Positions 47,820-56,065 of a stretch of DNA of 64,000 bases are shown here, piece by piece (position 1 is the stretch's first letter; each line of letters starts with the position of its first letter). The position numbers and the translations under genes were made by a program. The stretch lies in NCBI GenBank assembly GCA_041648735.1, contig JBAZOO010000001.1, forward strand, positions 1 through 64,000, given 5' to 3'. Under the pieces are notes generated by a model that did not search any database, was not told the DNA's origin, and saw only the letters and a list, made by a program, of their open reading frames with translations. Source of the DNA: JBAZOO01 sp041648735 (GTDB taxonomy: Bacteria; Verrucomicrobiota; Lentisphaeria; Oligosphaerales; CAITYL01).

Positions 47820-48386
47820 ATGCTCTGCGAAAAATGCCAAACCCAAGACGCCACGGTCCACATCCAGGCCATCGTGGGCAAGAAGCGCCGAACCCTCCAC
47901 CTTTGCGCCGCCTGCGCCGCCGGGCAGGGCCTGACGCCCGATCCGGCCGCCAGCCTGGCGGTGGCCGGGCTTGACCTGCCGAAGCTCCTGGCCCAGTTGG
48001 CCAAAGCGCTGCCGCCGGTCGCCGCGGCGGAACCGGCCGCGGAGCCCGAGGCGCCGGCGGCAGCCGGCGCGACCTGCCCGGAGTGCGGCCTGGCCGAAGC
48101 CGACCTGCGCAAGGCGGGGCGCCTCGGCTGCCCCAACTGCTACCGCGTCTTCGCCAACATCCTAAGCGACCTCCTGCCCGCCATGCATCGCGGCGTGGCC
48201 CATCTCGGCAAACGTCCTGGCGCCGCCGCCGCCGGCGGGAAGCTGCTGGCCTTGCGGCTGGAGCTGGCCGGGCTGGAGCGGGAGCTGGCTGACGCCGTGG
48301 CCACCGAACAGTACGAGGCCGCCGCCAGCCTCCGCGACCGCATCGCGGAGGTGCGCCAGACGGCGGCAGCGGAGATGGCCCCATGA
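47820..48386 (+). CDS. McsA-like zinc-finger/UVR protein
   Basis: This 188-residue protein has four CxxC pairs (C3/C6, C29/C32, C86/C89, C104/C107) that should bind two zinc ions, and a C-terminal UVR motif (about 153-178, YEAAASLRDRIAEVR), as in McsA. In Firmicutes McsA activates the arginine kinase McsB, which it precedes here with a four-base overlap. It lies 37 bp after the Ser/Thr kinase gene. CtsR and ClpC, the usual companions, are not in the window. Confidence 0.88.
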   Translation: MLCEKCQTQDATVHIQAIVGKKRRTLHLCAACAAGQGLTPDPAASLAVAGLDLPKLLAQLAKALPPVAAAEPAAEPEAPAAAGATCPECGLAEADLRKAGRLGCPNCYRVFANILSDLLPAMHRGVAHLGKRPGAAAAGGKLLALRLELAGLERELADAVATEQYEAAASLRDRIAEVRQTAAAEMAP

Positions 48387-49459
48387 CCCGCCCCTTCCTC
48401 CCCGCCTGGATTGGCCGCACCCCACCCTGGCTCGCCGGCCCGCGGAGCGGCCCCGGCCGGATCGCCCTCGCCACCCGCGTCCGCCTTGCCCGCAACCTCG
48501 ACGCCGAACCGTTCCCCGGCCGGGCCACGGCGGCACACCGCCGCCAGCTCCAGGAATGGCTTGACGAGGCCGTCCTGGCCTGCTTGCCCGCCTGCCCGCG
48601 CCCGTTCGGGGGCGACATCAGCCAGTGCGGCGCCGTGGAGCGGGCCATCCTCCAGGAGCGCAACCTGATCAGCCGCGAACTCGCCCGCCATGGCCGCGGC
48701 AGCGGCGTCCTCGTCGGTGCCGCCGAACGGCTCGCCGTCATGGTCAACGAGGAGGACCACCTCCGCCTCCAGGCGCTCCTGCCCGGCCTGGCCTTGCCCG
48801 CCGCCGCCCGGCTGGCCGACGAGCTGGATTCGGCCCTCGCCCGCCGCCTCCCCTTCGCCTTCGACGAACGCCTCGGCTACCTGACCGCCTGCCCCAGCAA
48901 TGTCGGCACCGGCTTGCGCGCCTCCGTCATGCTCCACCTGCCCGCCTTGCGGCTGGCCGGCCAGTTCCCCGCCATCGCCCGCGCCGCCGCCGCCATGCAG
49001 ATGGCCGTCCGCGGGCCGCATGGCGAAGGCTCCGAGCCGGCCGGCAGCCTGCTCCAGATTTCCAATCAAAGCACCTTGGGCGAGAGCGAGGAGGCGATCC
49101 TCGCCCGCTTGCAGGCGGCGGCCGAGCGGCTGGTGGCGAGCGAGGAGGCGGCCCGGGAACGGCTGCTGCGGGAGGGGCAGGTCCGGCTCCTGGACCAGGT
49201 CGGCCGGGCCTGGGGCATCCTGCGCCAGGCCCGCCTCATCGAGACCCCGGAGGCCATGGACAACCTCTCGCTCCTGCTCCTGGGCAGCGAGCTGGGGCTC
49301 TTCACCCGCCTCGGACCAGACACCGTCCGCCCCCTCTTCTTCGCAGTCCAGCCCGGCCAGATCCAGTTCCGCGCGGGGGCGACGCTGGACGCCGCGGCCC
49401 GCAACCGCCGCCGTGCCGACCTCCTCCGCGAGCGCCTCGCCGCCGCCGCCGCCGGCTGA
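48383..49459 (+). CDS. McsB-like protein arginine kinase
   Basis: This 358-residue protein belongs to the phosphagen-kinase family and most closely to the protein arginine kinase McsB, which marks proteins for ClpCP degradation. Conserved features are TRVRLARN (residues 31-38), NEEDHLRLQ (122-130), CPSNVGTGLRASVMLHLP (170-187, with Cys170) and the nucleotide-binding Arg210 and Glu215 region RGPHGEGSEPAG. It has the usual length. The start overlaps mcsA by four bases, so the pair is coupled. Its place at the end of an Mla/Ser-Thr-kinase run is unusual. No arginine phosphatase is seen. Confidence 0.9.
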   Translation: MTRPFLPAWIGRTPPWLAGPRSGPGRIALATRVRLARNLDAEPFPGRATAAHRRQLQEWLDEAVLACLPACPRPFGGDISQCGAVERAILQERNLISRELARHGRGSGVLVGAAERLAVMVNEEDHLRLQALLPGLALPAAARLADELDSALARRLPFAFDERLGYLTACPSNVGTGLRASVMLHLPALRLAGQFPAIARAAAAMQMAVRGPHGEGSEPAGSLLQISNQSTLGESEEAILARLQAAAERLVASEEAARERLLREGQVRLLDQVGRAWGILRQARLIETPEAMDNLSLLLLGSELGLFTRLGPDTVRPLFFAVQPGQIQFRAGATLDAAARNRRRADLLRERLAAAAAG

Positions 49460-49471
49460 GCCCGCCCGGCG

Positions 49472-50161
49472 TCAGCGCTGGCCGAAGACCGCGGTGCCGA
49501 TCCGGACGAGGGTGGCGCCGCAGGCGATGGCGGCCTCGAAGTCGCCCGACATCCCCATGCTCAGTTCGGGCAGGGGCGTTGCGAACTCCGCGGCCAGCCG
49601 GTCGCGCAGCTCGCGCAAGCCGCCGAAGACCGCCTGCAAGACCGCTTCCGGCGCCGCGAAGGGCGCCAGGGTCATGAACCCGCGCAGGTCGAGGTGCGGA
49701 CTCCGCAGCGCCGCCGCCACCAAGGCCGGGGCTTCGGCGGCCGTGGCGCCCGATTTGCTGGCCTCGCCCGAGAGGTTGATCTCAAGGAGGATGACCGGCC
49801 GGCGCCCCTCCTCCCCGGCAATGCGCTCGAGGCGCGTGATCAGCTCGGCGCTGGCCACCGAATGGATCCAGGCCGCGTGCTGGAGGGCCGGGCGGCATTT
49901 GTTGGCCTGAAGCTGGCCGATCAGGTGCCATTCGCAGTCGGCCGGCAGCCGCGGCGCCTTCTCCCGCAGCTCCTGGACGCGGTTCTCCCCAAAGAGGCGC
50001 TGCCCGGCGGCATGGGCGGCGGCGATGGCTTCGGCGGGGAAGGTCTTGCCCACGGCCAGGAGCCGCACCGACTCCGGGGCGCGCCCGGCCCGGCGGGCCG
50101 CGGCGGCGATGCGCTCGCGGACAGCCGCCAAGTTGGCGGGGATGTGCTCGAATCCGGGCAT
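49472..50161 (-). CDS. YggS/PROSC-family PLP homeostasis protein
   Basis: This 229-residue protein is a member of the YggS (PipY/PROSC) family, which binds pyridoxal phosphate and keeps its free level in balance. The fold-type III TIM barrel has the PLP-binding lysine at Lys39 in LLAVGKTFPAEAI, then FGENRVQE, WHLIGQLQANK and LSMGMSGDFEAAI near the end. The ATG at 50161 (MPGFEHIPANL) is chosen over a codon at 50206, which overlaps the -10 element. GGAAGAA lies upstream. It is convergent with mcsB across 12 bp and divergent from hpt. Confidence 0.92.
   Translation of the reverse strand: MPGFEHIPANLAAVRERIAAAARRAGRAPESVRLLAVGKTFPAEAIAAAHAAGQRLFGENRVQELREKAPRLPADCEWHLIGQLQANKCRPALQHAAWIHSVASAELITRLERIAGEEGRRPVILLEINLSGEASKSGATAAEAPALVAAALRSPHLDLRGFMTLAPFAAPEAVLQAVFGGLRELRDRLAAEFATPLPELSMGMSGDFEAAIACGATLVRIGTAVFGQR
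49695..49707. repeat. TGCGGACTCCGCA palindrome inside yggS
   Basis: Coding for LRSPHL on the - strand. Confidence 0.7.
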
Positions 50162-50206
50162 CGGGGATTCTTCCGGGCGTCTTGCGAATGCGGCGGGGCG
50201 GTTCAT

Positions 50207-50212
50207 ACTATA
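50207..50212 (-). promoter_or_regulatory. -10 element upstream of yggS
   Basis: On the - strand this reads GGGCTATAGTATGA, one of the recurrent TATAGTA motifs, 46 bp before the chosen start. The 96-bp divergent gap must also hold the hpt promoter, which I cannot place. Confidence 0.5.
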
Positions 50213-50257
50213 GCCCGCATCCGCTTGTCACGGCCAGCCGCCGGGGGAACCATCCGC

Positions 50258-50851
50258 GTGAACACCGACCGAGTCCTGATCCATGGGGAGAGCTACCGGC
50301 TCGCCTTCAGCGAAGAGCAGATCCAGAGCCGCGTCCGCGAACTCGGCGCGGAATTGGCCCGGGCCTACGCCGGGCGCAGCCCCGTCTTTGTCGGCGTGCT
50401 CAACGGCGCCGTCTTCTTCCTGGCCGACCTGGTCCGCCAGTTCCCCGGCCCCTGCGAGGTGGATTTCGTGAAAATCTCCTCCTACGGCGCCGGCAAGGTC
50501 TCCAGCGGCCAGGTCAAGGAGCTGCTCCCGGTGAGCACCGACCTGCGTGGCCGCCACGTGGTGGTGGTCGAGGACATCATCGACAGCGGCCGCTCCCTCG
50601 AGTTCCTCCTCGCCCGCTTGAGCACGCACGCCCCGGCGACGGTCAAGGTCGTGGCCTTCCTCCAGAAGCCCCTCGCCGGCCGCACGGAAAACGGCGCCGA
50701 CTACCTGGGCTTCACCGCCCCGCCCGGCTTCCTCGTGGGCTACGGCCTGGACTGCAACGGCGCCGGCCGCAACCTGCGCGCCATCTACGCCCAGGAAAAC
50801 CCCACCCCCACCCCCGCCGAGGCCGCCACCGAGGCCGCCCCGCCGGAGTGA
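50258..50851 (+). CDS. hypoxanthine phosphoribosyltransferase
   Basis: This 197-residue enzyme salvages hypoxanthine and guanine with PRPP. Motifs seen are FVGVLNGAVFFLADLVR near the start, KISSYG, and the PRPP-binding loop VVVVEDIIDSGRSLEFLL. The C-terminal 25 residues are a Pro/Ala/Glu-rich tail not usual for the family. The start is most likely the GTG at 50258, with GGGGGAA a few bases upstream and the N-terminus VNTDRVLIHGESYRL; no ATG fits better. It is divergent from yggS. A 10-bp GC hairpin lies about 95 bp downstream. Confidence 0.9.
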   Translation: MNTDRVLIHGESYRLAFSEEQIQSRVRELGAELARAYAGRSPVFVGVLNGAVFFLADLVRQFPGPCEVDFVKISSYGAGKVSSGQVKELLPVSTDLRGRHVVVVEDIIDSGRSLEFLLARLSTHAPATVKVVAFLQKPLAGRTENGADYLGFTAPPGFLVGYGLDCNGAGRNLRAIYAQENPTPTPAEAATEAAPPE

Positions 50852-50946
50852 CGATGGCCAACGGCGGCGCGGCGTGCCTTTGCCGATCGGACAAGGGGGC
50901 GGGGGCACCAGGGATGGCGGGGGATCCTTCCTCCCCCTGAATCACG

Positions 50947-50968
50947 GGACAGGGCCGCGGCCCTGTCC
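50947..50968 (+). terminator. GC hairpin downstream of hpt
   Basis: A perfect 10-bp stem GGACAGGGCC / GGCCCTGTCC with a two-base spacer. No T tract follows, so it is only a possible terminator. Confidence 0.45.
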
Positions 50969-51073
50969 GCTGTTGTGGCGCTGCCATGCTGCGGGTGCCG
51001 GCCGGTTTCGGCGGGCTACGTTGCCGTCTTGCCGCCGCGGTTTTCCGGCCGCCCGCGATCTACGGATATGTAT

Positions 51074-51092
51074 GACAAATTACAATTGTGTC
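51074..51092. promoter_or_regulatory. AT-rich palindrome upstream of gltB
   Basis: GACAAATTACAATTGTGTC is an imperfect palindrome with a perfect ACAATTGT centre, in one of the few AT-rich patches of the 376-bp gap between hpt and gltB. It could be an operator for glutamate synthase. No protein is known to bind it. Confidence 0.3.
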
Positions 51093-51227
51093 GGTGATGG
51101 CCCCTGGGCGGCGCCCCCATGAAATCATGCAACCAGCGTGGGGCAAGGGAAATAGCTTGAGTTCACACATTTTTGGCTGCGGGGTTGCTACCAACTTTGG
51201 CGCCGAACCCGAAGAGGTGAAACCAGC

Positions 51228-54200
51228 ATGACCGACAATCCCCGACAGCGCCGCCAGCCATGGCCTTTCCGCGGCCCCGCCGAGCAGGGGCTCTATTCCC
51301 CGGAGCAGGAACGCGACGCCTGTGGCGTCGGCATGGTCTGCGACCTGAAAGGGCGCCGCTCCCATGCGATCGTCCGCCAGGGGTTGCGGATCCTGGAGAA
51401 CCTGGCCCACCGCGGCGCCACCGGCGCCGACGCCCGCACCGGCGACGGCGCCGGCATCCTGATCCAGTTGCCCCACGCCTTCTTCAAGGAGCGGTGCGCC
51501 GCCGAGGGCCTCCGTCTGCCCGGCCCCGAGGAGTATGCCGCCGGCCTGCTCTTCCTGCCGCGCGACTCCGGGCAGCGCCGCCGCTGCGAGGCGATCCTCG
51601 AAGACGCCACCCGCGCGGCGGGGCAGGAGTTCCTCGGCTGGCGCCAGGTCCCGGTCAACCGCGCGGCGGTGGGCGAGATCGCCCGGGAGTCCGAGCCGGT
51701 GATGCGCCAGGCCTTCATCGGCCGGGGCAAGGGGGTGGCCGACGCCGCCGCCTTCGAGCGCAAGCTCTACGTCATCCGCAAGCTGGCCGAGAACGCCGTG
51801 CGCCAGCTCGCCCTGCCGGAGGGCGGTGCCTTCTACATTTGCAGCCTCTCCTGCCGCACCTTCGTCTACAAGGGGATGCTCCTGGCCGACCAGATGACGC
51901 CGTACTTCCCCGACCTGGCCGACCCGCTGCTGGACAGCGGCCTGGCCATGGTCCACCAGCGCTACAGCACCAACACCTTCCCCGCCTGGCAGCTCGCCCA
52001 GCCGTTCCGCTACCTGGCGCACAACGGCGAGATCAACACCCTGCGCGGCAACATCAACTGGATGGCCGCCCGCCAGGGGCTGCTCAAGTCGCCGCTGCTC
52101 GGCCCCGAGCTGGAGCGGCTCTATCCGCTGCTGACCCCGGGCGCCAGCGACTCCGCCATCCTCGACAACGCCGTCGAGCTGCTGGTCCAAGGTGGCCGCT
52201 CCCTGCCGCACGCCATCATGATGCTCATCCCCGAGGCGTGGCAGCATCATCGGACGATGGCGGACGAGAAGCGCGCCTTCTATGAATACCATGCCTGCCT
52301 GATGGAGCCGTGGGACGGCCCGGCCTCGATCCCCTTCACCGACGGCAAGGTCGTCGGCGCCGTGCTCGACCGCAACGGCCTGCGCCCCTCCCGCTACACC
52401 GTCACCAAGGACGGCCTGGTGGTCATGGGCTCCGAGACCGGCGTGCTGGAGATCGCCCCCGCCAACGTCGCCAGCAAGGGGCGCCTCCAGCCTGGCCGGA
52501 TGTTCCTGGTCGACACGGAGCAGGGGCGGATCATTGACGACGCCGAGGTCAAGGAGGAGATGGGCCGGCGCAAGCCCTACCGCCAGTGGCTCAAGGAGAA
52601 CATGATCCCCCTGGAATCGCTGCCCGAGCCGGCGCCCGCCGTGGAGAAGGACCCGGAGCCGCTGGCGGTGCGCCAGCGCCTTTTCGGCTACACCCTCGAA
52701 GACCTGCGGATCATCCTGGCGCCGATGGGGCAGAAGGGGGAGGAGCCGACCGGCTCCATGGGCACCGACACCCCGCCCGCCGTGCTCTCCGAGCGCCCGC
52801 GCCTGCTGTTCGACTACTTCCACCAGCTCTTCGCCCAGGTGACCAATCCGCCGCTCGACGCCATCCGCGAGGAGCTGGTCACCTCCCTCTCCTGCAACTT
52901 CGGCGCCATGCGGAACCTCTTCGAGGAGACGCCGGCGCACTGCCGCCGGCTCAAGCTGGAGCAGCCGGTGCTCACCGCCGAGAACATGCGCCGCATCCGC
53001 CTGCTGGCCATGCCGGGGCTGCGCGCCGCCACCGTGCCGATGCTCTTCCCCCCCGCGGCGGGCGGCGACGGGCTGCGCCAGGCGCTGGAGACGCTGCGGG
53101 CGGCGGCCGCCAAGGCCGTCGCCGGCGGCGCCACCATCCTCATCCTTTCCGACCGCCAGGCCGGGCGCGACCTCGCGCCAATCCCGGCGCTGCTCGCCAC
53201 CGCCGCCGTGCATCTGCACCTGGTCCGCCAGGGGCTGCGCACGAGCTGCGGCCTGGTCGTCGAGACCGGCGAGGCGCGCGAGGTGCATCACCTGGCGATG
53301 CTGGTCGGCTTCGGCGCCGGTGCCGTCCATCCCTGGCTGGCCTTCGAGTCGCTGGAAGCTCTGGCCAAGGAGCGCCGGTTCCTCGACGGCGTGGATTCGG
53401 CCACCGCCAAGAAGCACTTCATCAAGGCCCTCGACAAGGGGTTGCTCAAGGTGATGTCCAAGATGGGCATCTCGACGGTCCAGAGCTACCGCGGCGCCCA
53501 GATCTTCGAGGCGGTCGGCCTCAGCCAGGAGCTGGTCGCCGAGTTCTTCGAGGGCACCGCCTCCCGCATCGGCGGCATCGGCCTGGCCGAGATCGCCGAG
53601 GAGGCCCGCCGCCGCCACGAGCAGGCCTTCCCCCCCGTCCCGATCCCCGCCAGCCCCGACCTCGAGGCGGGCGGCCTCTACCAATGGCGGCGCGACGGCG
53701 AGGCGCACCTCTACAACCCGCTGACCATCGCCAAGCTGCGCCAGGCCACCTGGACCGGCGACGCCACCCTCTACCGCGAGTACTCCCGCCTGCTCAACGC
53801 CGAGGCCAAGGCCCTCTGCAACCTGCGCGGCCTGCTCGAACTCCAGCCCGCCGCCCAGCCGCTGCCGCTGGCGGAAGTCGAGCCGTGGACCGAGATCGTC
53901 AAGCGCTTCAAGACCGGCGCCATGTCCTACGGCTCCATCAGCCAGGAGGCGCACGAGACCCTCGCCATCGCCATGAACCGCCTCGGCGGCAAGAGCAACA
54001 GCGGCGAGGGCGGCGAGGACGAGGCGCGCTACCGCCCCGACCCCCAGGGCAACTGGCGGATCAGCGCCATCAAGCAGATCGCCACCGGCCGCTTCGGCGT
54101 CACCAGCCACTACCTGGTCAACGCCCGCGAGCTGCAGATCAAGATGGCCCAGGGCGCCAAGCCCGGCGAGGGCGGCCAGCTCCCCGGGGAGAAGGTCTAT

Positions 54201-55781
54201 CCCTGGATCGCCAAGACCCGCCACTCCACCCCCTACGTCCAGCTCATTTCCCCCCCGCCGCACCATGACATCTATTCGATCGAGGACCTCGCCCAGCTCA
54301 TCTTCGACCTGAAGAACGCCAACCCCGAGGCCCGGGTCAGCGTCAAGCTCGTCTCCGAGGTCGGCGTCGGCACCGTCGCCGCCGGCGTCGCCAAGGGCAA
54401 GGCGGACGTGATCCTGATCAGCGGCTGGGATGGCGGCACCGGCGCTTCGCCCGAGACCTCCCTCAAGCACGCCGGGCTGCCTTGGGAGCTGGGGCTGGCC
54501 GAGACCCACCAGACCCTGGTGCTCAACCGCCTCCGCGACCGCGTCCGCCTGGAGTGCGACGGCAAGCTGATGACCGGCCGCGACGTCGCCATCGCCTGCC
54601 TGCTCGGCGCCGAGGAGTTCGGCTTCGCCACCGCGCCGCTCGTCACCCTCGGCTGCATCATGATGCGCGTCTGCCACCTCAACACCTGCCCGGCCGGCAT
54701 CGCCACCCAGGATCCCGAGCTGCGCCAGCGCTTCGCCGGCAAGCCCGAGTACGTCGTCAACTTCTTCCGCTTCATTGCCGAGGAGTTGCGCGAGATCATG
54801 GCCCAGCTTGGCTTCCGCACCCTCGACGAAATGGTCGGCCACTCGGAGCGGCTGGACATGCGCGCGGCCATCGCCCATTGGAAGGCCAAGGGGCTCGACT
54901 TCTCGCGCATCCTCCACCGCCCCGAAGTCCCCGCCACGGTCGGCACCCGCTGCACCCGCCCGCAGGACCACGGCCTTGACCAGGCGCTGGACAACCGGCT
55001 GATCGAGCTGGCCCGCCCCGCCCTCGAAGCCGGCCAGAAGGTGGAGCTGGACGTGCGCATCCGCAACGTCAACCGCACCCTCGGCACCATGCTCAGCAGC
55101 CAGATCTCCAAGCACTACGGGGCCGACGGCCTCCCCGCCGGCACCATCACCGTCCGCTGCTCCGGCGCCGCCGGCCAGAGCTTCGGCGCCTTCGGCGCGA
55201 AGGGGCTGACGCTGACCGTCGAGGGCGACGCCAACGACTACTTCGGCAAGGGGCTCTCCGGCGCCAGGCTCGCCGTCTTCCCCCCGCGGGAGGCCACCTT
55301 CACGGCCGAGGAGAACATCATCATCGGCAACGTCGCCCTCTATGGCGCCACCTCCGGCGAGGCCTACATCCGCGGCATTGCCGGCGAGCGCTTCGCCGTC
55401 CGCAACAGCGGCGCCAAGGCGGTGGTGGAAGGGCTCGGCGACCACGGCTGCGAATACATGACCGGCGGCCGCGTCGTCGTCCTCGGCCCCACCGGGCGGA
55501 ACTTCGCCGCGGGGATGTCCGGCGGCATCGCCTACGTGCTCGACGAGGACGGCCGCTTCGCCCAGGAACGCTGCAACCTGGCGATGGTCAACCTGGAGAC
55601 GCTCTTCGACCCGGGCGAGGCCGCCGAGGTCCGGGGACTGGTGCAGAACCACCTGGCGCTGACCGGCAGCCCGGTCGCCCGGCGCGTCCTCGACCGCTGG
55701 CCCGAGCTGCTCCCGAAGTTCGTCAAGGTCATGCCCAAGGACTACAAGCGGGCCCTCGCCCTGCTGCAATGGGAAAAATGA
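51228..55781 (+). CDS. glutamate synthase large subunit GltB
   Basis: This 1517-residue enzyme makes glutamate from glutamine and 2-oxoglutarate. The class II glutaminase domain begins at Cys32 in ERDACGVG after a 31-residue propeptide. The central domain and the FMN-binding domain follow (TGAMSYGSISQEAHETLA, SGWDGGTGASP). The [3Fe-4S] cysteines are C1143, C1149 and C1154 in CIMMRVCHLNTCPAG. The C-terminal beta-helix domain is complete (GAKAVVEGLGDHGCEYMTGG). GAGGTGAAA precedes the ATG. gltD follows after 284 bp of hairpin repeats. Confidence 0.97.
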   Translation: MTDNPRQRRQPWPFRGPAEQGLYSPEQERDACGVGMVCDLKGRRSHAIVRQGLRILENLAHRGATGADARTGDGAGILIQLPHAFFKERCAAEGLRLPGPEEYAAGLLFLPRDSGQRRRCEAILEDATRAAGQEFLGWRQVPVNRAAVGEIARESEPVMRQAFIGRGKGVADAAAFERKLYVIRKLAENAVRQLALPEGGAFYICSLSCRTFVYKGMLLADQMTPYFPDLADPLLDSGLAMVHQRYSTNTFPAWQLAQPFRYLAHNGEINTLRGNINWMAARQGLLKSPLLGPELERLYPLLTPGASDSAILDNAVELLVQGGRSLPHAIMMLIPEAWQHHRTMADEKRAFYEYHACLMEPWDGPASIPFTDGKVVGAVLDRNGLRPSRYTVTKDGLVVMGSETGVLEIAPANVASKGRLQPGRMFLVDTEQGRIIDDAEVKEEMGRRKPYRQWLKENMIPLESLPEPAPAVEKDPEPLAVRQRLFGYTLEDLRIILAPMGQKGEEPTGSMGTDTPPAVLSERPRLLFDYFHQLFAQVTNPPLDAIREELVTSLSCNFGAMRNLFEETPAHCRRLKLEQPVLTAENMRRIRLLAMPGLRAATVPMLFPPAAGGDGLRQALETLRAAAAKAVAGGATILILSDRQAGRDLAPIPALLATAAVHLHLVRQGLRTSCGLVVETGEAREVHHLAMLVGFGAGAVHPWLAFESLEALAKERRFLDGVDSATAKKHFIKALDKGLLKVMSKMGISTVQSYRGAQIFEAVGLSQELVAEFFEGTASRIGGIGLAEIAEEARRRHEQAFPPVPIPASPDLEAGGLYQWRRDGEAHLYNPLTIAKLRQATWTGDATLYREYSRLLNAEAKALCNLRGLLELQPAAQPLPLAEVEPWTEIVKRFKTGAMSYGSISQEAHETLAIAMNRLGGKSNSGEGGEDEARYRPDPQGNWRISAIKQIATGRFGVTSHYLVNARELQIKMAQGAKPGEGGQLPGEKVYPWIAKTRHSTPYVQLISPPPHHDIYSIEDLAQLIFDLKNANPEARVSVKLVSEVGVGTVAAGVAKGKADVILISGWDGGTGASPETSLKHAGLPWELGLAETHQTLVLNRLRDRVRLECDGKLMTGRDVAIACLLGAEEFGFATAPLVTLGCIMMRVCHLNTCPAGIATQDPELRQRFAGKPEYVVNFFRFIAEELREIMAQLGFRTLDEMVGHSERLDMRAAIAHWKAKGLDFSRILHRPEVPATVGTRCTRPQDHGLDQALDNRLIELARPALEAGQKVELDVRIRNVNRTLGTMLSSQISKHYGADGLPAGTITVRCSGAAGQSFGAFGAKGLTLTVEGDANDYFGKGLSGARLAVFPPREATFTAEENIIIGNVALYGATSGEAYIRGIAGERFAVRNSGAKAVVEGLGDHGCEYMTGGRVVVLGPTGRNFAAGMSGGIAYVLDEDGRFAQERCNLAMVNLETLFDPGEAAEVRGLVQNHLALTGSPVARRVLDRWPELLPKFVKVMPKDYKRALALLQWEK

Positions 55782-55800
55782 AGCCAGCGACATGAATGAC

Positions 55801-56060
55801 CGTGGGTGCAACCCACGTCCCAGCCACCAACCTGAATAGCCGTGGGTGCAACCCACGGATCATGGGTGCAACCCACGGACCGTGGGTGCAACCCACGTCC
55901 CAGCCACCAACCTGAATAGCCGTGGGTGCAACCCACGGATCATGGGTGCAACCCACGGACCGTGGGTGCAACCCACGCCCCAGCCACCAACCTGAATAGC
56001 CGTGGGTGCAACCCACGGATCATGGGTGCAACCCACGGACCGTGGGTGCAACCCACGGAG
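55801..56060. repeat. modular 20-bp hairpin array between gltB and gltD
   Basis: The gap is built from thirteen 20-bp modules. Ten are the hairpin module CGTGGGTGCAACCCACG plus a 3-base tail (starts 55801, 55841, 55861, 55881, 55921, 55941, 55961, 56001, 56021, 56041; three begin CATGGGTGCA). Three are the spacer CAGCCACCAACCTGAATAGC (55821, 55901, 55981). The order repeats with an exact 80-bp period: three hairpins, one spacer. The last hairpin runs straight into GGAGG, the gltD ribosome binding site. Confidence 0.97.
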
Positions 56061-56065
56061 GATCC

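Noticed and set aside
50162..50206. An earlier ATG for yggS at 50206
   Set aside because: It abuts the TATAGT -10 element and would lie upstream of the expected transcription start.
51060..55856. A 1598-codon open frame antisense to gltB
   Set aside because: GC-rich codon use leaves the opposite strand open. The translation is low-complexity (Gly/Ala/Val/Asp-rich) and gltB is unmistakable on the other strand.
55801..56060. Possible CRISPR array between gltB and gltD
   Set aside because: Spacers are identical, the period is 80 bp made of 20-bp modules, and no cas genes are present; it is a hairpin repeat.
56006..56065. An earlier GTG start for gltD
   Set aside because: It would translate hairpin modules; the ATG at 56066 has GGAGG at the right distance and begins the known GltD N-terminus.
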